Source: Saccharomonospora glauca K62 (GTDB lineage: Bacteria; Actinomycetota; Actinomycetes; Mycobacteriales; Pseudonocardiaceae). Taken from it: a stretch of DNA of 64,000 bases. The DNA lies in assembly GCF_000243395.2 (NCBI RefSeq), contig NZ_CM001484.1, positions 3,032,524 to 3,096,523 of the forward strand. The letters are read 5' to 3'. The notes beneath the pieces are model-generated. The model did not search any database, was not told the DNA's origin, and saw nothing but the letters and a program-made list of their open reading frames with translations. The position numbers and the translations under genes were made by a program. Positions 24,937 through 32,382 of this stretch are shown in pieces. Within the stretch, counting starts at the first letter, position 1. Each line of letters begins with the position of its first letter.

Positions 24937-25890
24937 TCAGCCGTGGCCGCCGTGGCCGTCGTCAGTGGCGGATGTGGGAGCCGAACCAGTTGCCCGGCCG
25001 GCCATGTCGGCTCGCAGGGCGAACTCCGCGGTGCGGACCTTTCCTTCGTGCTGGAAGTCGAAGAACAGCCGGTAGGTACCTGCGGAGGGCACTGCGGCGT
25101 GGAAGGTGGTGGTCGGTCCGGATTTCGTGTCGCCGTCGCCCGGTTCACCGTCCGGGTGGACGTGGAGATAGGCGAGGTCACCGCCCCGTAGAGCCACAAG
25201 GTGGCCGTAGGCGCCGAGGTAGGGCTGCAGGTCAGTGACCTGCTCACCGTCCTTGGTGACCGTTAGTGTCACCGTGGAGGTCCGACCCGGTTCAAGGTCG
25301 CCGCCCAGCCGGACCTCGTAGCCGTCGACCGTCGCGACCCGCGATGGTGCGTAAGTGGCGGGCTGGAATTCGCCCGGCACGGCCAGGTCGACACCGAGCG
25401 TGGTGGCCTCGCCGCCGGTTGGGACGAAGTCGGCAAAGGCGCGGTAGCTTCCCGGCTGGTCGACATTGAGCGGCACGTTCCACGTACCGTCGGTCTCCAT
25501 TTCCGGGTGGACGTGCTGAAACGCGGCGGTGTCCCGCCGCACGACGATCAGGTGCATCCGCTTCTCGTGTTCCACCTCAAAGCGGGTCACTGGCTCACCG
25601 TCCGGTCCGACGATCCGGAAGGAGAACTCCTCGTTGTCCCCGGGGGTCAGCGTCGTGCTGGTGGGCGTGAGGGTGTAGCCGCCCCTGGACGACGCCAGCC
25701 CGCCAGGCTGGTCGGGGTGCGCGGTCTCCGCGACGGTGCCGCTGTGGGCGTCCCCGTGCGCGGCGTCCTCGTCGCCGTGCGCGCCGGCCGAACCGGCGAA
25801 GGGACCGACAGCGTTGCCGATCACCCAGCCGCCACCGGCGACCAGGGCGAGCGCCACACCGTAGGCGGAGAGCTTCCCTGCAGTGTTCAT
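24937..25890 (-). CDS. exported His-rich copper-operon protein
   Basis: A 317-residue protein with one N-terminal membrane or signal segment (about 7-30), then His-rich clusters ([13 protein letters not shown]) and two beta-rich domains, each with an H-x-H type motif (Q-H-V-H-P-E, L-H-V-H-P-D). It ends with H-G-G-H-G. This architecture is typical of secreted proteins in actinomycete copA operons, presumably binding copper outside the membrane; no enzyme motif is seen. It lies 23 bases upstream of copA and 29 bases after copZ. Confidence 0.8.
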   Translation of the reverse strand: MNTAGKLSAYGVALALVAGGGWVIGNAVGPFAGSAGAHGDEDAAHGDAHSGTVAETAHPDQPGGLASSRGGYTLTPTSTTLTPGDNEEFSFRIVGPDGEPVTRFEVEHEKRMHLIVVRRDTAAFQHVHPEMETDGTWNVPLNVDQPGSYRAFADFVPTGGEATTLGVDLAVPGEFQPATYAPSRVATVDGYEVRLGGDLEPGRTSTVTLTVTKDGEQVTDLQPYLGAYGHLVALRGGDLAYLHVHPDGEPGDGDTKSGPTTTFHAAVPSAGTYRLFFDFQHEGKVRTAEFALRADMAGRATGSAPTSATDDGHGGHG

Positions 25891-25919
25891 TTCGATCCTC
25901 AGGTGAAAGGGCCGCCCGC

Positions 25920-26126
25920 TCAGGCGGTCAGGCTGTATCCGGCTTTTTCCACAGCGGCGCGCACCTCGTCCACGCCCAGGTCGCGCTCGCTGGTGACGGT
26001 GACCTTGCCGGTGGGCAGGTCGACCGCCACGTCGGTCACTCCGTTGATCTCGTTGACTTCCTCGGTCACCGAGAGCACGCAGTGCTGGCAGGTCATGCCG
26101 GTCACCGTGTACGTCTGCTGAGCCAT
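25920..26126 (-). CDS. copZ: CopZ-like copper chaperone
   Basis: A 68-residue single heavy-metal-associated domain with G-M-T-C13-Q-H-C16 and the usual beta-alpha-beta-beta-alpha-beta length. It should carry Cu(I) to CopA. The ATG at 26126 has a strong GGAGGAGA site; the longer frame upstream belongs to csoR's shadow. It lies between csoR and the exported His-rich protein. A second, diverged chaperone gene lies at 28250 under its own CsoR-like site. Confidence 0.92.
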   Translation of the reverse strand: MAQQTYTVTGMTCQHCVLSVTEEVNEINGVTDVAVDLPTGKVTVTSERDLGVDEVRAAVEKAGYSLTA

Positions 26127-26160
26127 CTCTTCTCCTCCTTCTTCGGTCAAACTGTGGTTG

Positions 26161-26442
26161 TCAGGAGCGCACGAGGCGGGCGATGGCGTCGCTGGCCTCG
26201 CGCACCTTCTCCTCCGCCGTGTCGCCGCCCTGGCTGATCGCCTCGGCCACGCAATGCCGCAGGTGCTCATCCATCAGCCCGAGGGACACGGCCTGCAACG
26301 CCTTCGTGGCCGCGGAGATCTGGGTGAGGATGTCGATGCAGTACTGATCGTCCTCGACCATCCTCTGCAACCCTCGAATCTGCCCCTCGATCCGGCGCAG
26401 CCGCTTGAGGTACGCGTCCTTGTCTCCGGTGTATCCCCGCAT
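26161..26442 (-). CDS. csoR: CsoR copper-sensing repressor
   Basis: A 93-residue all-helical CsoR/RcnR protein with the Cu(I) triad C35, H60 and C64 (Y-C-I-D-I-L and H-L-R-H-C) in the same positions as mycobacterial CsoR. It releases DNA when Cu(I) binds. It is the first gene of the copA operon and its own operator lies 38 bases upstream. Similar sites upstream of 26574 and 28250 suggest it also controls the divergent ferredoxin and second copZ genes. Confidence 0.94.
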   Translation of the reverse strand: MRGYTGDKDAYLKRLRRIEGQIRGLQRMVEDDQYCIDILTQISAATKALQAVSLGLMDEHLRHCVAEAISQGGDTAEEKVREASDAIARLVRS

Positions 26443-26479
26443 CCCACTCCTCCTCTGCGTCGTAACGACCAGGCCATAT

Positions 26480-26494
26480 TACCCCTCGGGGGTA
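26480..26494. promoter_or_regulatory. CsoR operator A
   Basis: TACCCC-TCG-GGGGTA is a perfect 6-base-arm palindrome of the G/C-tract type bound by CsoR, centred 45 bases before csoR on the minus strand. Confidence 0.8.
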
Positions 26495-26531
26495 CCACCG
26501 GGTCAGCCCTGGAGGCGGTGTGCAACTAACT

Positions 26532-26550
26532 TATACCCTACCCCCGTACC
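26532..26550. promoter_or_regulatory. CsoR-like operator B
   Basis: TATACCCTACCCCCGTACC repeats the TACCC/GTA elements of site A less symmetrically, 24 bases before the ferredoxin start. It could be a second site for the divergent transcript. Confidence 0.55.
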
Positions 26551-26573
26551 GCAATCAAGAGAAGGTGCAAAGG

Positions 26574-26774
26574 ATGCCGATCACGATCGACTACGACCGC
26601 TGCGGGGGACACGGCCTGTGCGCACTGACAGCCCCAGAGGTCTTCCAGATGGATGACCAAGGTTTCACCCGGTATGTTGCCGAGCCCGCCGACAGCGAGC
26701 GGGACAACGTCATACAGGCCATCCCGGACTGCCCTGTCCAGGCCATCCGGGTTCTGTCGGAGGGCCAGGCGTGA
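26574..26774 (+). CDS. [3Fe-4S] ferredoxin
   Basis: A 66-residue ferredoxin with C10-x5-C16 and C53-P, the three-cysteine pattern of actinomycete 3Fe-4S ferredoxins that usually serve P450s. The ATG at 26574 follows GAGAAGG. Its stop overlaps the start of the FAD reductase (GTGA), so the two form an electron-transfer pair. It sits under a CsoR-like site, which is unusual for a P450-type ferredoxin; no P450 is in the window. Confidence 0.88.
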   Translation: MPITIDYDRCGGHGLCALTAPEVFQMDDQGFTRYVAEPADSERDNVIQAIPDCPVQAIRVLSEGQA

Positions 26775-28129
26775 GGCTGCCGACGCAACGCGTGGTCATT
26801 GTCGGTGGAGGCGTTGCCGGGCTTCGAACGGCCGAAGCGCTTCGTCGCAACGGATTCTCCGGTGAACTGGTCGGCGTCAGCGCGGAGAAACAATTGCCGT
26901 ACGCCCGCCCACCTCTGTCCAAGGCCACGCTGTCCAGCTCCGACTGGGAGTGCGTTCCCCTCGAAACCACAGCCGGGCTGCGCTGGCAGCTTGGCGTCAC
27001 CGCGTCCGGTCTGGACCTCGAGCATCGCCGTGTCGAGCTCGATGACGGGTCCACCATCGCGTTCGACACGGCGGTACTGGCCACTGGTGCCCGAGCCAGG
27101 ACGCTGCCCGGCTCGGAAGCCGGGCTGACACTGCGAACGGCCGGCGACGCGAAAGCCCTGCGCACGACCCTCCGAGAGAATCGGGGACATCTCGTGATCG
27201 TTGGAGCAGGCTTCATCAGCTCGGAGATCGCCGTCGCGGCACACGCCCTGGGATGAGTGGTCACCATCGTGGACGCGGATCCGGCCCCGCTCACGCGGGC
27301 ACTCGGATCCGGCCCGGCACGCTGGCTGTGGGAACAGCACCTGGTCCGCAGTGTTCGCACCCGCTTCGGCAACGTGGTCCGGTCGCTCCAGCGCTCGGAC
27401 ACGGAATGCCACCTGATACTCGTGGACCACTCCGTCATCGACGCCGATGCTGTCGTGACCGGACTGGGAGCCGTGCCGAACACGGAGTGGTTGGACGGCA
27501 GTGGTGTCGACATCACCGACGGCGTACTCACCGATACCGCGGGCAGAGCTATCACCGCGGCGGGCGCGGTGGTCGAGGGCGTGGTCGCTGTCGGGGACGT
27601 CGCACGGACACCGTCCCCGACAGCGGGCGGCCGCGCGGTCCGTCACGAACACTGGGTAGCAGCATCCACCAGCGCGCAACGCGCCGCGGCGACGTTGACC
27701 GGGCAGCAGCCACCACGTGAGGCGCCGCCCGTGTTCTGGACCGACGTCTACGAGCACCGGGTACAGGTCGTCGGACATCCGGACGGGGTGGAGTCCCAGC
27801 CCGAGCCGGGATCGCGTGGCTTCTGCGTCCGATACGAAGGTGGCGACGGCGCACTGATCGGCGCTGTGGTCGTCAACTGGCCACAGCGGCTCCCGGGTTC
27901 TGAGTCGGCAGATCGCACAGACGGCGGTGACGGCATGAGCGAGCTGTGGCGAGCGCATCGTGCTGCCCGGGTCCGTGGCTGGCGACTCTCGGTCGATGTG
28001 GCGGTGCGGATCTGCTGTCGGCTCCTCGCCCCCACCATGGTCGCCACCGCCCGCCGCAACGGGCGTCTCGGCAGCCTCAAGGCCTCGATGGAGATGACCG
28101 CACCACGCCGCTGCCGCCGATCCGATTGA
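26771..28129 (+). pseudogene. FAD-dependent ferredoxin reductase with in-frame TGA
   Basis: Two frame-matched parts make one 452-codon reductase of the ferredoxin/rhodocoxin reductase type: an FAD motif G-G-G-V-A-G at the N-terminus, A-T-G-A-R, an NAD motif G-A-G-F-I-S-S-E near residue 145, V-G-D-V-A-R and a C-terminal reductase domain. A single TGA at 27254-27256 interrupts it in the strand after the NAD helix, where relatives often have Cys (A-L-G-C-x-V-T-I-V). Everything else is intact and in frame. It is either a recent nonsense mutation, two polypeptides (a GTG follows at once), or read-through. Confidence 0.75.
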
Positions 28130-28193
28130 AGCCAACCCCCAGCGAGAAGCAACTCCCCGGTCAGCACTCGCGGTAAAATCGACCTTGCCGGAT

Positions 28194-28212
28194 TATACCC
28201 AACGGGGGTACC
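28194..28212. promoter_or_regulatory. CsoR operator C
   Basis: TATACCC-AAC-GGGGGTACC (core TACCC-N5-GGGTA at 28196-28210) closely matches site A and ends 38 bases before the second copZ gene. Confidence 0.75.
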
Positions 28213-28249
28213 GTAACTCCGGCAGAACAATCAAGGAAAGGACGAGACA

Positions 28250-28456
28250 GTGAGCAACAACGTGTACGTCGTGAAGGGAATGACCTGCTCCGGCTGCATG
28301 GGCAAGGTGACGAACGCTGTCACATCCGTGGAGGGCGTCGATGACGTCGACATCGACATCGCCACGGGCGAGGTCACCGTCATCAGCGACGCGTCGGTCG
28401 ACGCCGATCTCGTCCGCACGGCGATCACCAAGGCTGGCTACGAGGTCGCCGGCTGA
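28250..28456 (+). CDS. second CopZ-like metal chaperone
   Basis: A 68-residue heavy-metal-associated domain with G-M-T-C13-S-G-C16-M. It differs from the CopZ at 25920 in charge, with many acidic residues in the second half (D-D-V-D-I-D-I), so it may have another partner. The GTG at 28250 follows AAGGACGAG. It has its own CsoR-like operator. The CDGSH gene starts 2 bases after its stop, so the two form an operon. Confidence 0.88.
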   Translation: MSNNVYVVKGMTCSGCMGKVTNAVTSVEGVDDVDIDIATGEVTVISDASVDADLVRTAITKAGYEVAG

Positions 28457-28458
28457 CC

Positions 28459-28701
28459 ATGGCAGAGGATCAGCAACCGGAAGCCGTTGTGGTCATCAAG
28501 GTTGTGGACAACGGGCCGTACCAGGTCAAGGGACCGGTCCGAGTGGTCGACCACGACAACAACGTCGTCGATCTCGGGCCTGGCCGCACTCGACTGCTCT
28601 GCCGCTGCGGCAAGTCGAACAAAAAACCGTTCTGCGACGGCTCACATGCCAGAACGGGATTCCAGGCGTCCGAACGACCCACGTCGGACACCGGCACCTG
28701 A
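28459..28701 (+). CDS. CDGSH-type [2Fe-2S] protein
   Basis: An 80-residue protein with one CDGSH domain: C48-R-C50-G-x(7)-F-C59-D-G-S-H63, the 3Cys-1His cluster ligands of mitoNEET-like proteins. These carry redox-active, labile 2Fe-2S clusters. It follows copZ2 closely and ends before two strong hairpins. Placement behind a copper chaperone and CsoR-type site suggests it is induced by copper, which damages Fe-S clusters; a replacement or sensing role is inference. Confidence 0.88.
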   Translation: MAEDQQPEAVVVIKVVDNGPYQVKGPVRVVDHDNNVVDLGPGRTRLLCRCGKSNKKPFCDGSHARTGFQASERPTSDTGT

Positions 28702-28706
28702 TGCGA

Positions 28707-28780
28707 GCGGCGGGTGTACCGGGTGGAAGCACCGGCTCACCCGCCGCAAACACATAGCCACGTGTGGCGGCGTTCTTTTA
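28707..28780. terminator. double hairpin terminator
   Basis: GCGGCGGGTG at 28707-28716 pairs with CACCCGCCGC at 28738-28747. An alternative hairpin, CGCCGC (28742-28747) with GCGGCG (28767-28772), is followed by TTCTTTTA. Together they should stop the copZ2-CDGSH transcript. Confidence 0.75.
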
Positions 28781-28929
28781 TCCCGGCCAGTGTTCGGCAA
28801 GCCAGGTGGCGATCGCGTCGTCATTCGCAGCACGGTGGACCGGTCGGCTGGGCACTGAAGCCCAGCTGACCGCGCAGGATGGACCACACGTGCCCAGAGT
28901 TGATGCCGCACTCCGGTGATACGCCCGAT

Positions 28930-29660
28930 CAATATGCGGCTGCCGGAAGCCGTAGTCGTTTGAGGGCGAGTGCGTTGACGGCGGAGCATGCCCACTTCGA
29001 TGTCAAGTTCATGCAGTTCGGCGATCGTGGCCTCCGAGTTTCGCGGGGTGCGTCGGCGATGCCGATGACGCCGGCGGCTACCATCCACGGCGGCGAGCAC
29101 CGCGGTTCGTCCGCCGTCGGCGAGTTCGTCACGGCGTGCGGCTACCGGTCCTAGGTCGATGCCTTCACGTTCCATCAGCCGCCGGTTTCCGACCACGGCG
29201 CGTTTGTCCGCCACGGTAGCCATAGCACCATGACCGGGCACGTTCTCGAAGCGCTCGGCGGATGCGGAATCCGCGCCGCGTTCCTTGGCGTGCCAGACGA
29301 TCGCTTCGGCCAGCGGGTGCTCGGAGTTCCGTTCAACCGCCGAGACCAACGCAGCAACTTGCCGTCGATTCCGTTTGTGAGCACGTCGATGACTTTCGGG
29401 TTCGGCTTTGGTCAGTGTGCCCGTCTTGTCCATCACGACGACCTGGATCCGGGCCGAAGTCTCCAGGGCGATGGCGTTCTTGAACAGCACACCGTGCTTG
29501 GCACCAGTCCGGAGCCGACCATGATCGCCGTCGGAGTCGCCAATCCGAGGCGTCCGGGGCAGGTGATCGCCACGACTGTGGTGGCGAACAGGATCGCGGT
29601 GATGAACGGGTTGCCGGTGAGTAGCCAGACCGCCCACGGACTTCACCCCAGGTTGCCGTT
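28930..29660 (-). pseudogene. heavy-metal P-type ATPase remnant
   Basis: The minus strand holds the middle of a P1B ATPase: T-C-P-G-R-L-G-L-A-T-P-T in one frame, then K-H-G-V-L-F-K-N-A and M-D-K-T-G-T-L-T in another, then E-H-P-L-A-E-A and the nucleotide domain, which falls apart near 29000. The N-terminal half and the G-D-G-V-N-D hinge are missing. The ion motif reads C-P-G, not C-P-C. Clearly inactive. Confidence 0.7.
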
Positions 29661-30442
29661 CCAGTCGCGCTGCGACGAAGTTTTGCTCCGAGCCCCTCAG
29701 CATCCCCGCCTACAGTGCTGGCCCCTTGGAACCATTCGAGTGGGAATGCATGCTGCTCACCGTGGTGCCTTCCGCGACGAATGTCGGCCTCGCTGCCCGT
29801 ACAAGGTCCCGTTCAGTTCAGCCCGTCGACTTCTACGTTCCCCTCTCGGGCGGAAGCCACCCAGGGACCTGCGGCCCACAGCACGGGACGGCAGCCACAT
29901 CCCGGTGTCACAGTGGTATGGAGCCAAGCGTGGCCGGCGGGACCGGACGTCCCCGGCCTCGGCTCGAAAGCGCTGAGCTACGCCAACACATGCAAAACAA
30001 GCACATTCAGCCCCGCGCCTGGATCCGCGACCACAGCAAGGACCTCCTGGAGGCACGCGACTGGAGTTGGCCGTACTGGTTAATCACCGCCGCGCATAGG
30101 CGGCTTTCGGGGAGGTCGCTACGAACGATCATCTCGCATGGGCCCCTGCGTGACCCGGGATTACGCTCGCACCATCACCGATGGTGGCGTCGGGCAGGTC
30201 CCAAGGGGTTGGGCCCCGCCCGACGCACGGAGGAGCGCTGGAGAGGGGGGAGGATCCAGCACTCACTCCCGTAGTAGCGGCCCGTCACGTGACAGCAACA
30301 CAAGCCTCAGCACTACTAGACGAGATAGTAGTACCCGAACCGGCCCATGTCACGATGATCGTCGTGTTATCACTGACAGAAAGCCGAAGCGACGAACAGC
30401 ACAGAAGCACAGGGCTGGTCATCCACCCAGATGGCAAGGAAC
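29661..30442. other. gene-poor stretch with an orphan operator
   Basis: I see no convincing gene in this 780-base stretch; open frames on both strands are Arg/Pro/His-rich shadows. It contains BlaI-type operator 8 (30314-30330). The stretch separates the ATPase remnant from the end of the ccm operon and is probably decayed coding sequence. Confidence 0.5.
30314..30330. promoter_or_regulatory. BlaI-type operator 8 (perfect, no obvious gene)
   Basis: CTACTA-GACGAGA-TAGTAG (6-base arms, 30313-30331) has no recognisable gene within 300 bases on either strand. The nearest gene, the TlpA at 30443, ends towards it. It may have belonged to a lost gene. Confidence 0.55.
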
Positions 30443-31072
30443 TTATGACGGCGCGGGCTGGACAGAGCCCTCGATGCGTGACTCCGGGGCGCGACCGGAC
30501 AGCATCTGGTCAAGGGCTGAGGAGAGCAGCCGATAGTCGGATACTCCAGAGATCTTACCAACGATCGTACCAGTGCGATCGATGAAAAACGTCTCCGGGA
30601 CGCCGAAGACACCGAAGTCGAGGGCGAGCCTGGAATCGGGGTCAGTCACATAGTGGTATACCTGAGAGTCTCCACGGCCCAACTCGTCGAGGAACGCGAC
30701 CGCCGCACCGCGCTGGTCCTGGAAATTGACACCCACGAAGGCCACGCCCGCATCCTTGTAGTTGTTGGCGGCAGCGACGAGTGCGGGATGTTCCTCCCGG
30801 CACGGAACGCACCACGATGCCCAGAAGTTGACGACGACAATCTGGCCGTGGAGGTCGGCGAGCGAGAGCAATCCCTCGCGTTCCAGGTAAGGCAGGGCCG
30901 CACTCGGTGCGGGTTCGCCGATCAGGGGGCTGTCGACCAGGGTCGGGTCCTCGCCGAGCCGGCTGCCGAACACCGCACCGATGCCGATCACGACGATCAC
31001 GGCCGCCAAGGCGATCCAGCGCACTACCCGCCATCGCCCGGGGCTCTCCCGCATATTGTCCTTTATGGTCAT
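30443..31072 (-). CDS. CcmG/TlpA-like thioredoxin
   Basis: A 209-residue membrane-anchored thioredoxin fold: one N-terminal helix (about 16-38) and W-A-S-W-C-V-P-C-R-E-E near residue 94, with a G-V-P-E-T-F-F cis-proline loop. In System I cytochrome c maturation CcmG keeps the CxxCH cysteines of apocytochrome reduced. The ATG at 31072 overlaps the stop of the CcmH gene (ATGA). It is the last gene of the ccm operon. The CcdA encoded divergently at 37108 probably reduces it. Confidence 0.88.
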   Translation of the reverse strand: MTIKDNMRESPGRWRVVRWIALAAVIVVIGIGAVFGSRLGEDPTLVDSPLIGEPAPSAALPYLEREGLLSLADLHGQIVVVNFWASWCVPCREEHPALVAAANNYKDAGVAFVGVNFQDQRGAAVAFLDELGRGDSQVYHYVTDPDSRLALDFGVFGVPETFFIDRTGTIVGKISGVSDYRLLSSALDQMLSGRAPESRIEGSVQPAPS

Positions 31073-32382
31073 CGTTCTGTCTGCTCCCGGGCACGCGTCA
31101 TCAGCTGGTCGGCCTCCGCAAGGCGCTCGGGTTCCAGGTCGCCGCGTTCGACCAGACCCTGGAGTATCTCCAGTGCGCCTGCCGGATTCCGGCGCCCGTC
31201 GAGCAGGATCCTCGCCTTGTACCACAGCGCGTCCGGCGAGCCCGGTGCGCCGAGCAGCGTCTTGTCGAGAAACCGGAGAGCGGCTTCGGTGTTCCCCATC
31301 TTGTGCAACAGCCACGCAGCAGAGGATCGGGCCTGCGGGTCGTCCGGGGCCTGTGTGAGGGCCACGCCGTAGTGCTCGGAGGCCTTGTCGTACTGGCCTT
31401 TCTCGACGTAGCGCCTGGCGAGGGCCAGGCGCATACCGAGGACGTTCGGGTTGGCGGCGACCACCTGCTCCATCTCGGCCTCGGTCACCGTCGACAGGTC
31501 TCTCGGTGGCTGCGCTGATGAGCTCGGCGCTCCTGCGGGTGATTGGATGACCTCGTTGCCACTGATGAACCCACCCTCGGGCCGCTCGGCCACGTACTGC
31601 GGAAGCAGCACTAGGGCCGCGAAAACGGCTACAGCCGTGGCACTCACATAGGCAACGAGCCGGCCTCTCCGGCGCCGCGACGAGCGAGGACGCTGCGCGG
31701 TGGTGGTTGTTTCCTCCGGCGGCTGCGTTTCCAGCTCCTCCATGGCTCGCGCGGCGGTCGCCTCGTACTGTCGCCGCAGCCTCACGGCGGCGTGGTTCGG
31801 GATCTCGTCATCGGCAACCTGCCGCTCGAGATCGACGATGTCGGCCAGTGCCTGGTCGCGCACCTGCTCGAGCCGCTCCCGCTCGACGCTCATGGCAGGC
31901 ACCTCCTCCCTGTCGGCTTTGGCCCGCGCCTGCTCGACCGCGCGGGCAACGCGCTCAAGCTGGGCCGGGTCTAGTACATCGTCGCCCGGTTCCGGTGACC
32001 GCCGGCCACGGAGGAAAATCAGCACCACAGCACCGACCGCCAGCGCGGCGAACGGCAGCAGCCACAGCGGCAGCGTCTGGCCTTTCGCGGGTGGGTCGAG
32101 CAGGACCCAGTCGCCGTAGCGGGCGCGGAAGTAGTCGATGATCTGCTGGTCGGTTCGCCCGGCGGCGACCTGCTCGGCCACCACCGTGCGCATGGCCGTC
32201 GCGGTATCGGAGGGGGACTCGGCGATGGACACGCTCGCGCACGTCGGGCAACGCAGCCGCTGCTCGAGCTCGGAGGCCTGATCCTCCGTGCCCGACCAGC
32301 CGGTCAGCAGTCCTGCCATCGTCACGCCCAGCAGACTCAGCACGGCCAGCACGATGCTCACCTGAGTCACGCGGCTACGCAT
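31069..32382 (-). CDS. ccmH: CcmH-CcmI-like fusion, cytochrome c maturation
   Basis: A 437-residue protein combining two Ccm functions. Residues 1-130 match CcmH: signal anchor, L-R-C45-P-T-C48 motif, the D-x-x-I-x-x-Y-F-R-A-R-Y-G segment and a second membrane helix. After a coiled coil (140-220) and a third membrane helix (about 240-258) come TPR-like repeats (300-430), as in CcmI, which binds apocytochrome. The usual C-x-x-C is L-R-C-P-T-C rather than L-R-C-x-x-C-Q. It overlaps CcmF by 8 bases and CcmG by 4. Confidence 0.88.
   Translation of the reverse strand: MRSRVTQVSIVLAVLSLLGVTMAGLLTGWSGTEDQASELEQRLRCPTCASVSIAESPSDTATAMRTVVAEQVAAGRTDQQIIDYFRARYGDWVLLDPPAKGQTLPLWLLPFAALAVGAVVLIFLRGRRSPEPGDDVLDPAQLERVARAVEQARAKADREEVPAMSVERERLEQVRDQALADIVDLERQVADDEIPNHAAVRLRRQYEATAARAMEELETQPPEETTTTAQRPRSSRRRRGRLVAYVSATAVAVFAALVLLPQYVAERPEGGFISGNEVIQSPAGAPSSSAQPPRDLSTVTEAEMEQVVAANPNVLGMRLALARRYVEKGQYDKASEHYGVALTQAPDDPQARSSAAWLLHKMGNTEAALRFLDKTLLGAPGSPDALWYKARILLDGRRNPAGALEILQGLVERGDLEPERLAEADQLMTRAREQTER

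Noticed and set aside
22803-25075. Very long plus-strand open frames opposite copA and its neighbour
   Set aside because: They are antisense shadows of a high-GC gene; composition is Arg/His/Pro-rich and the minus-strand CopA has all catalytic motifs.
27254-27256. Selenocysteine as the preferred reading of the TGA
   Set aside because: No selenocysteine machinery is visible and I did not find a convincing hairpin directly after the codon, so I keep it only as an alternative to nonsense mutation.
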